Origin: Nocardioides massiliensis
GTDB taxonomy: Bacteria; Actinomycetota; Actinomycetes; Propionibacteriales; Nocardioidaceae
Assembly: GCF_030811215.1 (NCBI RefSeq)
Contig: NZ_JAUSQM010000001.1
Span: 682,001 to 746,000, forward strand
Length of the DNA stretch: 64,000 bases
Direction: 5' to 3'
In this document: in pieces, positions 8,092-17,600 of the stretch
Position numbering within the stretch: the first letter of the stretch is position 1
Layout: each line of letters starts with the position of its first letter
Position numbers and translations under genes: made by a program
Notes under the pieces: model-generated
What the model was told of the DNA's origin: nothing
Seen by the model: the letters and a program-made list of their open reading frames with translations, nothing else
Database searches by the model: none

Positions 8092-9954
8092 TCATCGGGC
8101 GGAGCCGGTGGTGCTCTCGTGCGGGTCCGCGCCCACCTCGATCCGCCCGTCGGGACGGGTGCGCACCATGCCCACGCCGCCGAGCTCGTGGTCCCACCGG
8201 TCGAGCCGCCGCACCGTGTAGCCGCGCTTCTCGAGCGCGGCGTGGACGTCGTCGTACAACGATCCCTCCAGCTCGATCGTGCGCGGCTCGACCTCGTGGG
8301 GGGCGAACGAGCTCGGGAAGTTCAACGACCGGAACCGCGGCGCCTGCACCGCCTCCTGCGGATCCATGCCGAAGACGAGGACGTTGAGCAGCACCTGCAC
8401 GTTGGTCTGCGTCTGCACGTCCCCACCGGGTGTGCCGACCGTGATCCGGCCGCCGTCGGCCTCGTCGACCATCACCGCGTGCGGGGTGATGCGCGGCCGC
8501 TTCCCGGGCTCCAGGCGGTTGGGACTGGCCGGGTCGAGCCGGAACTGGTTCATGCGGTTGCCGAGGTTCAGCCCGGTGCCGGGCACCATCGGCGTCAGCG
8601 GGAAGTCGCTCGGAGTGATGGTGACGGCGTTGCCGTCGGCGTCCACCACGGCGAGGTGCGTGGTGTCCTTGCCGACCAGCGGCGTCGGGGCGTGCACCCC
8701 CGGGACGCGCTGGGCCGAGTCCAGCTCGCCCTCCGAGGGCATCCCGTCGTACGCCGTCTCCCGGATCTGTGCGCGACGGCGAGCGGCGTGCTCGTCCGAC
8801 AGCAGCTCGGCAACGGGTACGTCGACGAAGGTCTCGTCGGCGACGTAGGCCTCCCGGTCGGCCATGACGAGGTCGATCGCCTGCAGCACCGTGTGGACGT
8901 AGTCGGCACTGTTGTGGCCCATCGCCGCGAGGTCGATCTCCTCCAGGACTTGCAGCACCATCGGGACGACGATGCCTTGCGTCCACGTGCGGTTGGTGTG
9001 GATCGTGTGGCCGCGGAAGTCGGCGGTCAGCGGTTCCTCCCACTCGCCCGCATAGCCGGCGAGGTCCTCGGCCGTGAACAGGCCACCCTCGTCGGCGTGC
9101 AGCGCGAGGATCGCCTCGGCGATCGGTCCTTCGTAGAAGTGGTCGCGCACGGCGCGCAACCCATCGATCCGGCCGCCACCGTCTGCCAGGACGGCCGTCT
9201 CGGCATCGGCGAGACCCTGGAGGGTGTCGGCCAGAAGCGGCCGGGTGAACCGGTCCCCGACGTGGATCGGTCGCCACCACTCGCCCTTGGTGAACTCCTC
9301 GGCGTTGGTCGGCAGGAGGAAGCCGAAGCCGATCCGCTCGATCAGGGAGAAGTCGAGGTTGTAGGCCATCACCTCGTGCACGGGGAACCCCTCGCGCGCG
9401 AGACGTACGGCGGGGGCGGCCAGCTCGGCGAAGGTCTTCGAGCCGTGCTCCTCGAGCAGAGCGACGAGCACGTCGGGCGAAGCGGGGAGCAGCTGTGCCC
9501 AGATGTCCATCTCCGGCACGGTCTCCCAGCCGCGGTCGCGGAACCGCTCGAGCGTCGCCGCGGCCGGCGCCGTCCCGGCGCCGGTGTAGCTGCGCACCTG
9601 CCCGGTGGCACCGTCGCGCACCAGCATCGGCGCGACACCCGGAAAGCTCGCCGCCTCGCCGAAGGTGACGTTGAGCGCCAGCAGACCGGCGACCGCGGCA
9701 TCCGCCGCGTTGCCACCGTCCTCCAGCACCTCGCGCATCGCCTCGGCCGCCCACGGCGTACCCGCCACGACCGCGTGCTCGGTCCCGGTGGCCAGGGGGC
9801 GTTCGCGCCCCTTCGGGCTGGTGTAGTCCATCGGGTCGCGCGGCCCCTTGGGCAGAGCGGCGTACGCGCCCAGGGCGATCAACGCCAGGCTCAACATCAC
9901 GATCGCCGCGCGGCGCACCCCGCGCCGTACCCGTCCCCTGCCCTGCTCGCGCAC
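8092..9954 (-). CDS. ggt: Gamma-glutamyltransferase
   Basis: Gamma-glutamyltransferase cleaves or transfers the gamma-glutamyl group of glutathione-like compounds. The GTG at 9954 is preferred over the in-frame GTG at 9987, because AGAGGAG lies just before it and the alternative would begin inside a palindrome. Residues about 11-33 form an N-terminal signal anchor, so the enzyme should work outside the membrane. The N-terminal nucleophile is the threonine in KDTTHLAVVDADGNAVT, the site of autocleavage into two subunits. GTPGGDVQTQTNVQV and FPLTPMVPGTGLNLGNRM are family motifs. Length (620 aa) is normal. It converges with the phosphatase gene, the two stops being 4 bases apart. Confidence 0.93.
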   Translation of the reverse strand: MREQGRGRVRRGVRRAAIVMLSLALIALGAYAALPKGPRDPMDYTSPKGRERPLATGTEHAVVAGTPWAAEAMREVLEDGGNAADAAVAGLLALNVTFGEAASFPGVAPMLVRDGATGQVRSYTGAGTAPAAATLERFRDRGWETVPEMDIWAQLLPASPDVLVALLEEHGSKTFAELAAPAVRLAREGFPVHEVMAYNLDFSLIERIGFGFLLPTNAEEFTKGEWWRPIHVGDRFTRPLLADTLQGLADAETAVLADGGGRIDGLRAVRDHFYEGPIAEAILALHADEGGLFTAEDLAGYAGEWEEPLTADFRGHTIHTNRTWTQGIVVPMVLQVLEEIDLAAMGHNSADYVHTVLQAIDLVMADREAYVADETFVDVPVAELLSDEHAARRRAQIRETAYDGMPSEGELDSAQRVPGVHAPTPLVGKDTTHLAVVDADGNAVTITPSDFPLTPMVPGTGLNLGNRMNQFRLDPASPNRLEPGKRPRITPHAVMVDEADGGRITVGTPGGDVQTQTNVQVLLNVLVFGMDPQEAVQAPRFRSLNFPSSFAPHEVEPRTIELEGSLYDDVHAALEKRGYTVRRLDRWDHELGGVGMVRTRPDGRIEVGADPHESTTGSAR

Positions 9955-9980
9955 CCGCGCTCCTCTCGTCGGAGGACACC

Positions 9981-9994
9981 TTGACACGTGTCAA
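9981..9994. promoter_or_regulatory. Perfect 14-bp palindrome upstream of ggt
   Basis: TTGACACGTGTCAA is a perfect palindrome 27 bases before the ggt start and 13 bases past the start-side neighbour's stop complement. It includes TTGACA, so it could cover a -35 box and act as an operator. The cognate regulator is unknown. Confidence 0.4.
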
Positions 9995-10009
9995 CCGAGG
10001 AGGCGGTGA

Positions 10010-11035
10010 TTATGCGCCGCTCGGCCAGGCCTCGGCGATCGCGCGGTAGCTGGCGATCCGGCGCTCGCGGTCCAGGCTGGGCGTCACCACGACGATCTCG
10101 TCGGCCTCCGCCTGCTCCTTGAGGTCCGCCAGGCGCGCGACGACCTCCTTGGCCGGACCGGTCGCGGCGCGCGGGTCCTGCGGCCGGCGGTGCCGGAGGA
10201 ACTCCGCGGATCGGGCGAAGGCGGTGACCTCCTCCGGGCGCAACGGCGTACGGCGGTTGCGGCTGAGGTTGCGCATCGTCAACGCCCAGGCGGCCTCGAA
10301 CTCCAGCACGGCGTCCTCGTCGTCGGAGGCGAAGGCCAGCACCGACATCGCCGACCAGGGGCGGGCGTCGGGGGTCGCGGGCGCGAAGTCGCGGCGGTAG
10401 TGGCGCAGCAGGTCGACGGCCAGGTCGGGGCTCTGGTGGTGGGCGAAGACCGCAGCCAGACCGTTGACCGCGGCGAACTGCGGTCCGTAGGGGCTCGAGC
10501 CGAGCATGAAGACCTCCGGGCGGTCCTCGACCACCGGAGCGGCCACCAGCTGGCGGTAGGGGTGACCGTCGGGGAACGCGGGTCCGGCGCCGAGGAAGGC
10601 CAGGAGCTCGGCGACCTGGCCCGGGAACTCCCTCGCGACGTCGGTCTGGGCGCCGCGGCGCAGCACGTGGGCGGTGAGCGGGTCGGTGCCGGGCGCGCGA
10701 CCGAGGCCGAGGTCGATGCGGCCCGGATACATCGCCAACAGGGTGCGGAAGACCTCCGCCACCTTGAAGGGGGCGTGGTTGGGCAGCATGATCCCGGCGG
10801 CGCCGACCCGGATGCGGTCGGTCTTCGCGCCGAGGTGGGCGAGCAGGATCTCGGGGGCGCTGCAGGCGAGGTTCTCCATGTTGTGGTGCTCGGAGACCCA
10901 GTAGCGCCGGTAGCCGGCGTCCTCGACGGCCCGGGCGATCTCGACCGCCCCGGCGATCGCCTCGCTCGCCGGCTCGCCGTGCTCGATCCCGACGAAGTCG
11001 AGGACGGACAGCGGCAGGTCAGCGGTGGCGGCCAT
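10010..11035 (-). CDS. Luciferase-like (LLM class) flavin-dependent oxidoreductase
   Basis: The 341-residue protein belongs to the bacterial luciferase-like monooxygenase family, TIM-barrel enzymes that use reduced FMN or F420. Diagnostic stretches are RYWVSEHHNMENLACSAPE near residues 44-62, RVGAAGIMLPNHAPFKVAE near 75-93, and RIDLGLGRAPGTDPLT near 105-120. The MsnO8-type subgroup is likely. The substrate is unknown. It is followed by ggt on the same strand, but the palindrome in between suggests separate control. Confidence 0.88.
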   Translation of the reverse strand: MAATADLPLSVLDFVGIEHGEPASEAIAGAVEIARAVEDAGYRRYWVSEHHNMENLACSAPEILLAHLGAKTDRIRVGAAGIMLPNHAPFKVAEVFRTLLAMYPGRIDLGLGRAPGTDPLTAHVLRRGAQTDVAREFPGQVAELLAFLGAGPAFPDGHPYRQLVAAPVVEDRPEVFMLGSSPYGPQFAAVNGLAAVFAHHQSPDLAVDLLRHYRRDFAPATPDARPWSAMSVLAFASDDEDAVLEFEAAWALTMRNLSRNRRTPLRPEEVTAFARSAEFLRHRRPQDPRAATGPAKEVVARLADLKEQAEADEIVVVTPSLDRERRIASYRAIAEAWPSGA

Positions 11036-11086
11036 GACGGGACAGCGCCCCGGCGAGCGCCGATATTCCGACCCGGGTGCTCCGGC

Positions 11087-12532
11087 TCAGGTGCCGCAGA
11101 AGGTCTGGTAGCCCGGGTGGCCGCCCGGCGCGGGCTCGGCGTACGCCTCGAGACCTGGTCGTTCGACGAAGGGGCTGCGGATGACGTCGACCAGCTGCTC
11201 GACCGGTCCGAGGTCACCGGCGGTGGCGGCTGCCAACGCTTCCTCGACGCGATGGTTGCGCGGGACGTAGACGGGGTTGACCGCGTCCATCGCGTCGGCG
11301 TCGGGACCGAGCGCCCGCCACCGCGCGAGCCAGGCATCGATGCCGGCGAGGTCGAGCACCATTCCCCGGACCGGCTCGGCGTCGCCCCGCGCGGCCGACG
11401 CCAGGTGCCGGAAGAACGAGGTGAAGTCGAGTCCGTTGTCCTTCAGCAGCGGCAGCAGGTCGTCGACGAGCGGGTGTGCGAGGTCCTGCGGAGCGTCGGC
11501 CGGGATGCCGAGCTTCTCGCGCATGCCGGCGACCCAGGCGGCGGCGTACTGGGTGCGGAAGCCCTGCAGTACCTCGACGGCGGTCTCGACCGCCTTGTCC
11601 TGGTCGTCGTCGATGAGCGGAAGCAGGGTCTCGGCGAAGCGGGAGAGGTTCCACTCCGCCACGGGCGGCTGGTTGCCGTAGGCGTAGCGCCCGCCGTGGT
11701 CGATCGAGCTGAAGACCGTGGCGGGGTCGAAGGCGTCCATGAACGCGCACGGCCCGTAGTCGATCGACTCCCCCGAGATCGTCATGTTGTCGGTGTTCAT
11801 CACCCCGTGGACGAACCCGACCAGCATCCAGCGCGCGACCAACGCCGCCTGAACGGTGACGACGCCCTCCAGCAGACCGACTGCCGGGTTGGCTGCCTCA
11901 CGGGCGCGTGGGTGGTGCCGCTCGATGGCGTGGTCGACCAGGCGTTCCAACAGCTCCCGCTCGCCGTTGGCGGCGACGTACTGGAAGGTGCCGACCCGCA
12001 GGTGACTGCGTGCGACCCGGGCGAGCACGGCGCCGGGGAGCATGGCCTCGCGCTGCACGTCGCGGCCGGTCGCGACGACGGCCAGGGACCCGGTCGTCGG
12101 GATCCCCAGGGCGTGCATCGCCTCGCTGATGACGTACTCGCGCAGCATCGGGCCGACCGCTGCGAGCCCGTCGCCGCCGCGGGAGAACGGCGTACGCCCC
12201 GATCCCTTCAGGTGCAGGTCGCGCCACGAGCCGTCGGGGTGGGTCAGCTCACCGAGCAGGAGGGCGCGACCGTCGCCGAGGCGTGGTGCGTACCCGCCGA
12301 ACTGGTGGCCGGAATAGACCTGGGCGACGGGATGCGCGTCCGGGGGCGGCGCGACCCCGGTCAGCAGCCCGACCCCCTCCGGGGTCCGCAGCGCGTCGGC
12401 GTCGAGGCCGAGCTCCGCGGCCAGTGGCTCGTTGAGCACGAGCAACCGCGGCTCGGGCGTCGCCTCCGCCTGCCACGGAGCCGTGAGCTCGGGCAGGGCG
12501 GAGGCGAAGTGGGCCGAGAGGTGGGGAAGCAC
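11087..12532 (-). CDS. selO: Protein adenylyltransferase SelO
   Basis: SelO is a pseudokinase-fold enzyme that transfers AMP from ATP to Ser, Thr or Tyr of target proteins, linked in other bacteria and mitochondria to redox stress. The 481-residue protein carries [17 protein letters not shown] near residues 105-121, [19 protein letters not shown], and the active-site stretch [16 protein letters not shown] followed by DYGPCAFMD. Like many bacterial members it has no C-terminal selenocysteine; it ends in YQTFCGT with a cysteine in the equivalent place. It lies 51 bases upstream of the oxidoreductase gene on the same strand. Confidence 0.93.
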   Translation of the reverse strand: MLPHLSAHFASALPELTAPWQAEATPEPRLLVLNEPLAAELGLDADALRTPEGVGLLTGVAPPPDAHPVAQVYSGHQFGGYAPRLGDGRALLLGELTHPDGSWRDLHLKGSGRTPFSRGGDGLAAVGPMLREYVISEAMHALGIPTTGSLAVVATGRDVQREAMLPGAVLARVARSHLRVGTFQYVAANGERELLERLVDHAIERHHPRAREAANPAVGLLEGVVTVQAALVARWMLVGFVHGVMNTDNMTISGESIDYGPCAFMDAFDPATVFSSIDHGGRYAYGNQPPVAEWNLSRFAETLLPLIDDDQDKAVETAVEVLQGFRTQYAAAWVAGMREKLGIPADAPQDLAHPLVDDLLPLLKDNGLDFTSFFRHLASAARGDAEPVRGMVLDLAGIDAWLARWRALGPDADAMDAVNPVYVPRNHRVEEALAAATAGDLGPVEQLVDVIRSPFVERPGLEAYAEPAPGGHPGYQTFCGT

Positions 12533-12579
12533 GCTTTCAGCCTAGGTCGCGGACCTGAGGGGATCGCGCGTCCACCGAC

Positions 12580-13830
12580 TCACCAAGGGCTGGTGCGGGC
12601 GAGCTGCAGCGCGCGCTGCATCTGGAAGGGGTCGTTCTGCATGTAGAGCCACGGGCGACCGAACCAGAGATAGGCGTCGGTGTGCTTGCGTGCCTTGACC
12701 CGGACGTCGCGCGGCAGGCGCCACTTGGCGTGCGCGACCGCCGTGGTCGGCGGGATGCCGAGCGTCACGCAGTGCTTGGCGCGCTTGGTGCGGCACACGT
12801 TGGCGTGGTCCTCGTGCGGTCCGCGCGCGTTGCCGAAGTCGAAGCCCTTGCCGTTGGAGGAGGTGTTCACCACGAACTTCTTGTTGCGGATCCCCATCCG
12901 GTTCAGCGCCTTGACGACCTTCGTCCCGTGGCGGACGTCCCACGCCGTGGGCGCGTAGTGCGTGGCGTTGAGGGCGAACCCGCGCACGTGCTTGACGCCT
13001 GCACGCTTGAGGATGTTGGCCGCCAGGCGGGGCTGGTTCTTCGGCCAGTCGGAGGCGCCGACGTCGATGTAGACGGCCGCGTTGGGCCGCTTCGACAACT
13101 CCTTCGCCGCGTAGGTCACCAGGTGGTAGGGGACCCGCGGACGCGGGCTACACAGCACGAACGGCAGGTCGGGCTGGAGGATGATGGCCGTGGGGGTGTT
13201 GCCGACGCCGCGGGCGAAGCCCCGGATCCAGCGCTTGTAGTACTGCTGCTCCGCCTTGTTGGGCGCACGGTTGCAGGCCTCGGTGTACCACGGCTGGAGC
13301 GCGAAGGCCGTCATCTGCACCAGGACCGACGGGTCACCTTCCTGGGCGTTCTCGATGTGGCGACGGACCGAGGCGGCGATCTGATTGGGACGGATCCATG
13401 CGCCGAACCACTTGGTCCGAGGACGCAGCGCGATCTTGCCCAACAGCGTGCGCTGCTGCCCTCGCGTCTTCGTGAACGGCTCCCACACCTGGTCCTGCGG
13501 GCCCATGTAGACACCCATGGTGCGTCCGGCAAGCGGGTTGGTGGGGTTCTGCTTGTAGGCGCCGAAGACGGGCGTGTGCCAGCGGCCGACCCCGACCTTG
13601 CCGGGGTAGCGGGTGCCGACCTGGCGCGGACCGAGCTTCGCCGCCGGTGCGGCGCCGTCGGCGGTGGTGAGGTCGGCGGTGCGGAAGTCGGCGGTGCGGA
13701 CGGCGGTGGTCTCGGCCGAGTCCGGCGCCGTCGCGCCGGCGGCGACGGCGGTGCCGGGGACGGCGACCGCGAGGCTGCACAGCGCCGCGATCCAGAGAGG
13801 TAGGCGGGCAGAGGAGCGGGGCTTCGACAT
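12580..13830 (-). CDS. Secreted glycoside hydrolase family 6 protein
   Basis: The 416-residue protein has a typical Sec signal peptide (hydrophobic residues about 9-31 ending AVAAGA). A low-complexity linker with repeated RTADF/TTAD units follows. The catalytic domain from about residue 95 shows GH6 features: FGAWIRPNQIAASVRRH, IILQPDLPFV (the aspartate aligns with the catalytic acid, although the usual E-P-D is Q-P-D here), VYIDVGASDW, GFALNATHY and DAYLWFGRPW. GH6 enzymes hydrolyse beta-1,4-glucan with inversion. No carbohydrate-binding module is visible. The changed residue before the catalytic Asp makes the exact substrate uncertain. Confidence 0.87.
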   Translation of the reverse strand: MSKPRSSARLPLWIAALCSLAVAVPGTAVAAGATAPDSAETTAVRTADFRTADLTTADGAAPAAKLGPRQVGTRYPGKVGVGRWHTPVFGAYKQNPTNPLAGRTMGVYMGPQDQVWEPFTKTRGQQRTLLGKIALRPRTKWFGAWIRPNQIAASVRRHIENAQEGDPSVLVQMTAFALQPWYTEACNRAPNKAEQQYYKRWIRGFARGVGNTPTAIILQPDLPFVLCSPRPRVPYHLVTYAAKELSKRPNAAVYIDVGASDWPKNQPRLAANILKRAGVKHVRGFALNATHYAPTAWDVRHGTKVVKALNRMGIRNKKFVVNTSSNGKGFDFGNARGPHEDHANVCRTKRAKHCVTLGIPPTTAVAHAKWRLPRDVRVKARKHTDAYLWFGRPWLYMQNDPFQMQRALQLARTSPW

Positions 13831-13859
13831 GGTTCTCCCGAGAAGTGTTGAGACAGCAG

Positions 13860-15017
13860 TTAGTCTACGAGCCGGGCGGGAGAGCCGGGCCCGATGCGGT
13901 GATGCCGGGGGGTACCCCAGCCCCTGGCGGCGTACGCGTCCTCGATCGCTCGGGCGACGACGGGGAGCCGGTCGGTCGCCACGAGCGCCACCGTCGACCC
14001 GCCGAAGCCCCCACCGGTCATCCGCGCCCCGAGCGCACCCGCCTCCTGGGAGGCATCCACCGCGACGTCGAGCTCGGGACAGCTGACCTGGTAGTCGTCG
14101 CGCAGCGAGCGGTGGGAGGCGGCAAGCGCGTCGCCGACCGCCACCCAGTCACGGTCCCGCAGCGCGGCAACCACGTCGCGGACCCGAGCGACCTCGGTGA
14201 CCGCGTGCCGCGCACGCCGGCGGTTGATCGGGTCGGCGAGCGCGGCGACCGCGTCCGGCGTGGCCGAAGCCAGCAGATCGACTCCGAGGGCGGCGGCCGC
14301 TGCCTCCGCCTCCCGGCGCCGCGCGGCGTACGCGCCGTCCGCCAGACGGTGGCGGACACCGGTGTCGGTGACCAGCAGCGCGAGTCCGGCGTCGGCCAGG
14401 GCCAGTGGCACTTCCTGGGTGCGGGGCGGGTCGGTGCCGAAGTCGATCAGCAGGGCGGACCCCGGCGCGGCGAGCAGCGCGACGGTCTGGTCCATCCCGC
14501 CGGTCGGCGCACCGGCGACGTCGCGCTCCGCGCGCACGCATGCGGCGATCAGGCGGCGGCGTACCGGATCCGTGAGCCCGACCCCGAGCAGGCCTGCCAC
14601 CGCCACCGCGGTCGCGCACTCGACCGCGGCCGAGCTCGACAGACCCGCGCCCAGCGGGACGTCCCCGTCGACCAGGACGTCGAGACCGGGCACCTCCCAG
14701 CCGTCCTCGGCGAGTGCCCACAGCACGCCGCCGACGTACGCCGCCCACCCCTGCAGCGTCCCGGGCCTCAGGTCTCGACTCGTGCCCTGCCAGGTCTGCT
14801 CGGCCTGGACGCTGCGCAGCACAACCCGATCGTCGTCCCGGCGGGCAAGGGCCACCGCCGTCCGCAGGTGCAGCGGCACCGGCAGGACCGGCCCGCCGAG
14901 GTAGTCCACGTGCTCGCCGATGAGGTTGACGCGACCGGGCGCGTCGGCGACGACCTCCGGTCGGCGCCCGAACGTCGCGACGAACCCATCCTGCGCGCGT
15001 CGCGCCGCTACAACCAC
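13860..15017 (-). CDS. galK: Galactokinase
   Basis: GalK phosphorylates alpha-D-galactose at C1 with ATP, the first step of the Leloir pathway. The 385-residue protein has the three GHMP-kinase motifs: PGRVNLIGEHVDYLGG near residue 28 (the family consensus has GEHTDYN), PLGAGLSSSAAVECA near residue 123, and ARMTGGGFGGSTVALV near residue 340. The GTG start is used. No galT or galE lies beside it. It is divergent from the secreted esterase with only 53 bases between the starts. Confidence 0.92.
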   Translation of the reverse strand: MVVAARRAQDGFVATFGRRPEVVADAPGRVNLIGEHVDYLGGPVLPVPLHLRTAVALARRDDDRVVLRSVQAEQTWQGTSRDLRPGTLQGWAAYVGGVLWALAEDGWEVPGLDVLVDGDVPLGAGLSSSAAVECATAVAVAGLLGVGLTDPVRRRLIAACVRAERDVAGAPTGGMDQTVALLAAPGSALLIDFGTDPPRTQEVPLALADAGLALLVTDTGVRHRLADGAYAARRREAEAAAAALGVDLLASATPDAVAALADPINRRRARHAVTEVARVRDVVAALRDRDWVAVGDALAASHRSLRDDYQVSCPELDVAVDASQEAGALGARMTGGGFGGSTVALVATDRLPVVARAIEDAYAARGWGTPRHHRIGPGSPARLVD

Positions 15018-15070
15018 GAGCCGAGGCTAGTGAGACGTGACCTTGGCCGCACGTCCTCGTTGTCTCCGGC

Positions 15071-16648
15071 GTGACGACATCGCGCTTCCTGCTCCGCTCC
15101 CTGACCGGATTCCTCGCGGCCCTGTTGGTGGTTGCGGGGATGCATCAGCCCGCCGCGGCCAACACCACCACGCAGGACACCTACACCGAGGTGTCCTCCG
15201 ACGGGTCCGTCCTGAGCGGCCTGACGGCCTACGGCGAGGCGCTGGCAGTGCCGTCGATGGACAGCGGATATCGCCCAGCGACCATCGCGCCCGGCCCCGG
15301 CAGCGTCGGGTCCTGCCCGCCGGGCCGGTGCTACGACGTCGCGGTGCCGGTGCCGGACTCGATCAACATCCGGACCTCCGACGGCGGCGCGGGCAACATG
15401 TCCCGAGTCATCGTCCCGGCGGGCTACCACGCCCCGGAGAACCGCAACCGCGCCTACCCGGTCGTCTACGTCTACAACGGGGCGAAGAGCCCCTACGTCC
15501 GGTGGTCCGAGGCGACCGGCCTGGTCCCGATCGCCAGCGCCACCGACGCCATCTTGGTGATGCCCGAGGGCGGCATGAACGACGAGGCCGGGATGTTCTC
15601 GGACTGGAAGGACGGCAGCTTCCAGTGGGAGACCTTCCACACGAAGGTCCTGCCCGCCTTCATCGATCAGCACTTCCGCACCGCCCAGGGGGCCCGCGTC
15701 CTGGTGGGCGCCTCGATGGGTGCCCTCGGGGCCCTGAACTACGCCGCCCGCCACAAGGGCTTCGCTCAGTCGGTCCTGAGCATCTCCGGCTCGGTCGACA
15801 ACTCCGACATGATCCTCAACGGCCTGCCGCCGGTGCTGTCTCCTTTGGGTGAGCTCCTGGGTGCGAGCAAGCCGGACCTCAACCGGGTCTGGGGCAGCCC
15901 GATCTTGGACCACGGCACCTGGCGGGCGCACAACCCGACCGCGCAGGCGCGCAAGTTCAAGGAGAACAACGTCGCGCTCTTCATCGCCACTGGCACGGGC
16001 TACCTCGACCAGAACAGCCCTGAGACCGGCGCACTGGTGCACAGCCCTTGGACCGAGCAGCTGCTCTGGAACGGCCACCGGAAGTTCCTCGCCTCGCTCA
16101 ACCTCGCAGGCGTCCCCTACGAGGCGCGCATCCGCCAGGGTGGCGGCCACCACTGGAACTACTTCGACGAGCCCCTCCGCTGGGGGCTGCCCAAGTCGGT
16201 GAGCGCCGCCATCGCCCGCGCTCCGCAGCCGCTGAAGCTCGCCGACGCCCGCAGCATGAACTCGACGATCGCGGTCCCGCCGAAGCCCGCGGCACCCCCG
16301 GCCCCTTCCAACAGCTTCGCCGTCGCACACAAGGCCAAGGCATTCCCGAAGAAGGGCGCGCTGAGCGTCGCCGTCCGGGTTCCGGGTCCGGGCGTCGTCC
16401 AGGTGGCGCGAGCGCAGAAGAAGTTCCCGGTGCGCACCAACCGGGTGTCGGTGTCGAAGCGAGGCGTGCGCCGCGTGGCCATCCGCCTGACCCCGCAGGG
16501 GATCAAGCAGCTGCAGAACCGCTACGTCCGCGCCCAGCGCAACGGCAAGAAGGTCGCCAAGATGCCGGTGCGGGTCAAGATCCGCTACACGCCCGCGGGT
16601 GGTCAGCCGCGCACCGTGACGCGACGCTACGTCGTGCGGCTTCGCTGA
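15071..16648 (+). CDS. Secreted alpha/beta-hydrolase esterase (antigen-85/esterase D type)
   Basis: The 525-residue protein starts at a GTG and has a signal peptide (residues 1-34, cleavage near HQPAAAN). The hydrolase domain covers about residues 95-385. The nucleophile elbow is GASMGALGALNYAARH near residue 215, and GGGHHWNYFDEPLRWGLP near residue 360 carries the likely catalytic histidine. This is the mycolyltransferase/putative-esterase family; the substrate is unknown. The last 110 residues are rich in Lys and Arg and look like a beta-sandwich domain (VSVSKRGVRRVAIRL) that may bind the envelope. A strong terminator follows. Confidence 0.85.
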   Translation: MTTSRFLLRSLTGFLAALLVVAGMHQPAAANTTTQDTYTEVSSDGSVLSGLTAYGEALAVPSMDSGYRPATIAPGPGSVGSCPPGRCYDVAVPVPDSINIRTSDGGAGNMSRVIVPAGYHAPENRNRAYPVVYVYNGAKSPYVRWSEATGLVPIASATDAILVMPEGGMNDEAGMFSDWKDGSFQWETFHTKVLPAFIDQHFRTAQGARVLVGASMGALGALNYAARHKGFAQSVLSISGSVDNSDMILNGLPPVLSPLGELLGASKPDLNRVWGSPILDHGTWRAHNPTAQARKFKENNVALFIATGTGYLDQNSPETGALVHSPWTEQLLWNGHRKFLASLNLAGVPYEARIRQGGGHHWNYFDEPLRWGLPKSVSAAIARAPQPLKLADARSMNSTIAVPPKPAAPPAPSNSFAVAHKAKAFPKKGALSVAVRVPGPGVVQVARAQKKFPVRTNRVSVSKRGVRRVAIRLTPQGIKQLQNRYVRAQRNGKKVAKMPVRVKIRYTPAGGQPRTVTRRYVVRLR

Positions 16649-16663
16649 CCTGCTCGTGTCGAG

Positions 16664-16696
16664 GAACCCCCGTGGACCGCTGGTCCACGGGGGTTC
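16664..16696. terminator. Bidirectional terminator between esterase and SDR genes
   Basis: A perfect 15-bp stem (16664-16678 with 16682-16696) with a 3-base loop lies between the convergent esterase and SDR genes. Its symmetry lets it serve both strands. Confidence 0.85.
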
Positions 16697-16713
16697 GTCG
16701 TCGTCAGGACGCC

Positions 16714-17532
16714 TCAGCTGCGCGTGGCAGCGCGTCCCGTGAGCCGGCCCAACGGTCCTGTCCGCCCTGGCGCCACCCGCGCCAGGATGTCGACGGCGCG
16801 CGCATCCGGACCAGCCACGACCCGGGCCTGGTCCTTCTCGATGCCGCGGACGATGCGCCGGGCCAGACCCGCCGGCGAGCGCATCGCGAGCGGGGCGAAC
16901 TTCGAGCGACCCAGCTCGGCCAGGAGTGCTGCACTGCTGCCGCGGGCGGTCTCGGTGATCCCGGTGCGATGCGCGCCGGGGAAGACGGTCGTGACGCCGA
17001 CCTGGGTGGTGCCCAGCTCCCCGCGCAGGGACTCCGAGAACGAGCGGACGGCGCCCTTGGTCAGCGCGTACGCCGCGTTGTGCGGCAGCCCGAGCAGGCC
17101 GACCATGCTGGAGACGTTGACGATGTGCGCCTCGTCCTGCTGACGCAGGAGCGGGAGGAACGCGTGGCAACCGTGCACCACGCCCCACAGGTTGACCCCG
17201 ACGATCCAGCGCAGGTCCTCGAGGGACTCGTCCTCGAAGGCTCCGGCCGAAGTGACACCGGCGTTGTTGACCAGGATGTGGCAGGCGCCGTGCTCCTGGA
17301 CGACCTCCTCGGCCAGCGCCAGCATCCGGTCGGCGTCACGGACGTCGGCCACGTGGGTCGAGGCGCGGGTGCCGGCGCGACGTACGAGGTCAGCAGTCTC
17401 CTCGATGCCTTCGGGCCGGACGTCGACGAGCGCCACGTGCGCGCCGCGCTCCGCCAGCTGGCGGGCGACCTCCCGGCCGATTCCACTGCCAGCTCCCGTC
17501 ACCACGGCAACGCGTCCACTGATCCTGCGCAC
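16714..17532 (-). CDS. SDR-family NAD(P)-dependent oxidoreductase
   Basis: A short-chain dehydrogenase of 272 residues. It has the Rossmann motif VVTGAGSGIGREVA near residues 10-23, ILVNNAGV near 87, and the catalytic triad elements S of VNVSSMVG and Y-x3-K of AYALTKGA. The GTG at 17532 is taken as the start because GAGGAG lies seven bases upstream; the frame is open much further but without SDR similarity. The C-terminal half (ARGSSAALLAELGRSKFAP) is longer than in minimal SDRs, as in the acetoin/lipid-active subgroup. A TnnAACnnGTTnnA site sits upstream. Confidence 0.9.
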   Translation of the reverse strand: MRRISGRVAVVTGAGSGIGREVARQLAERGAHVALVDVRPEGIEETADLVRRAGTRASTHVADVRDADRMLALAEEVVQEHGACHILVNNAGVTSAGAFEDESLEDLRWIVGVNLWGVVHGCHAFLPLLRQQDEAHIVNVSSMVGLLGLPHNAAYALTKGAVRSFSESLRGELGTTQVGVTTVFPGAHRTGITETARGSSAALLAELGRSKFAPLAMRSPAGLARRIVRGIEKDQARVVAGPDARAVDILARVAPGRTGPLGRLTGRAATRS

Positions 17533-17586
17533 GATGTCTCCTCGTCGGCTCGTCGGCGCCGTGAGGTCGGCGCCGCGCGACGAAAC

Positions 17587-17600
17587 TGTAACGCGTTCTA
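17587..17600. promoter_or_regulatory. KstR-type operator motif upstream of the SDR gene
   Basis: The 14-mer reads TnnAACnnGTTnnA on both strands (AACGCGTT core), the consensus known for the TetR-family repressor KstR of mycobacterial sterol catabolism. It is 54 bases before the SDR start and overlaps the stop codon of the upstream gene. A single short motif can occur by chance. Confidence 0.35.
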
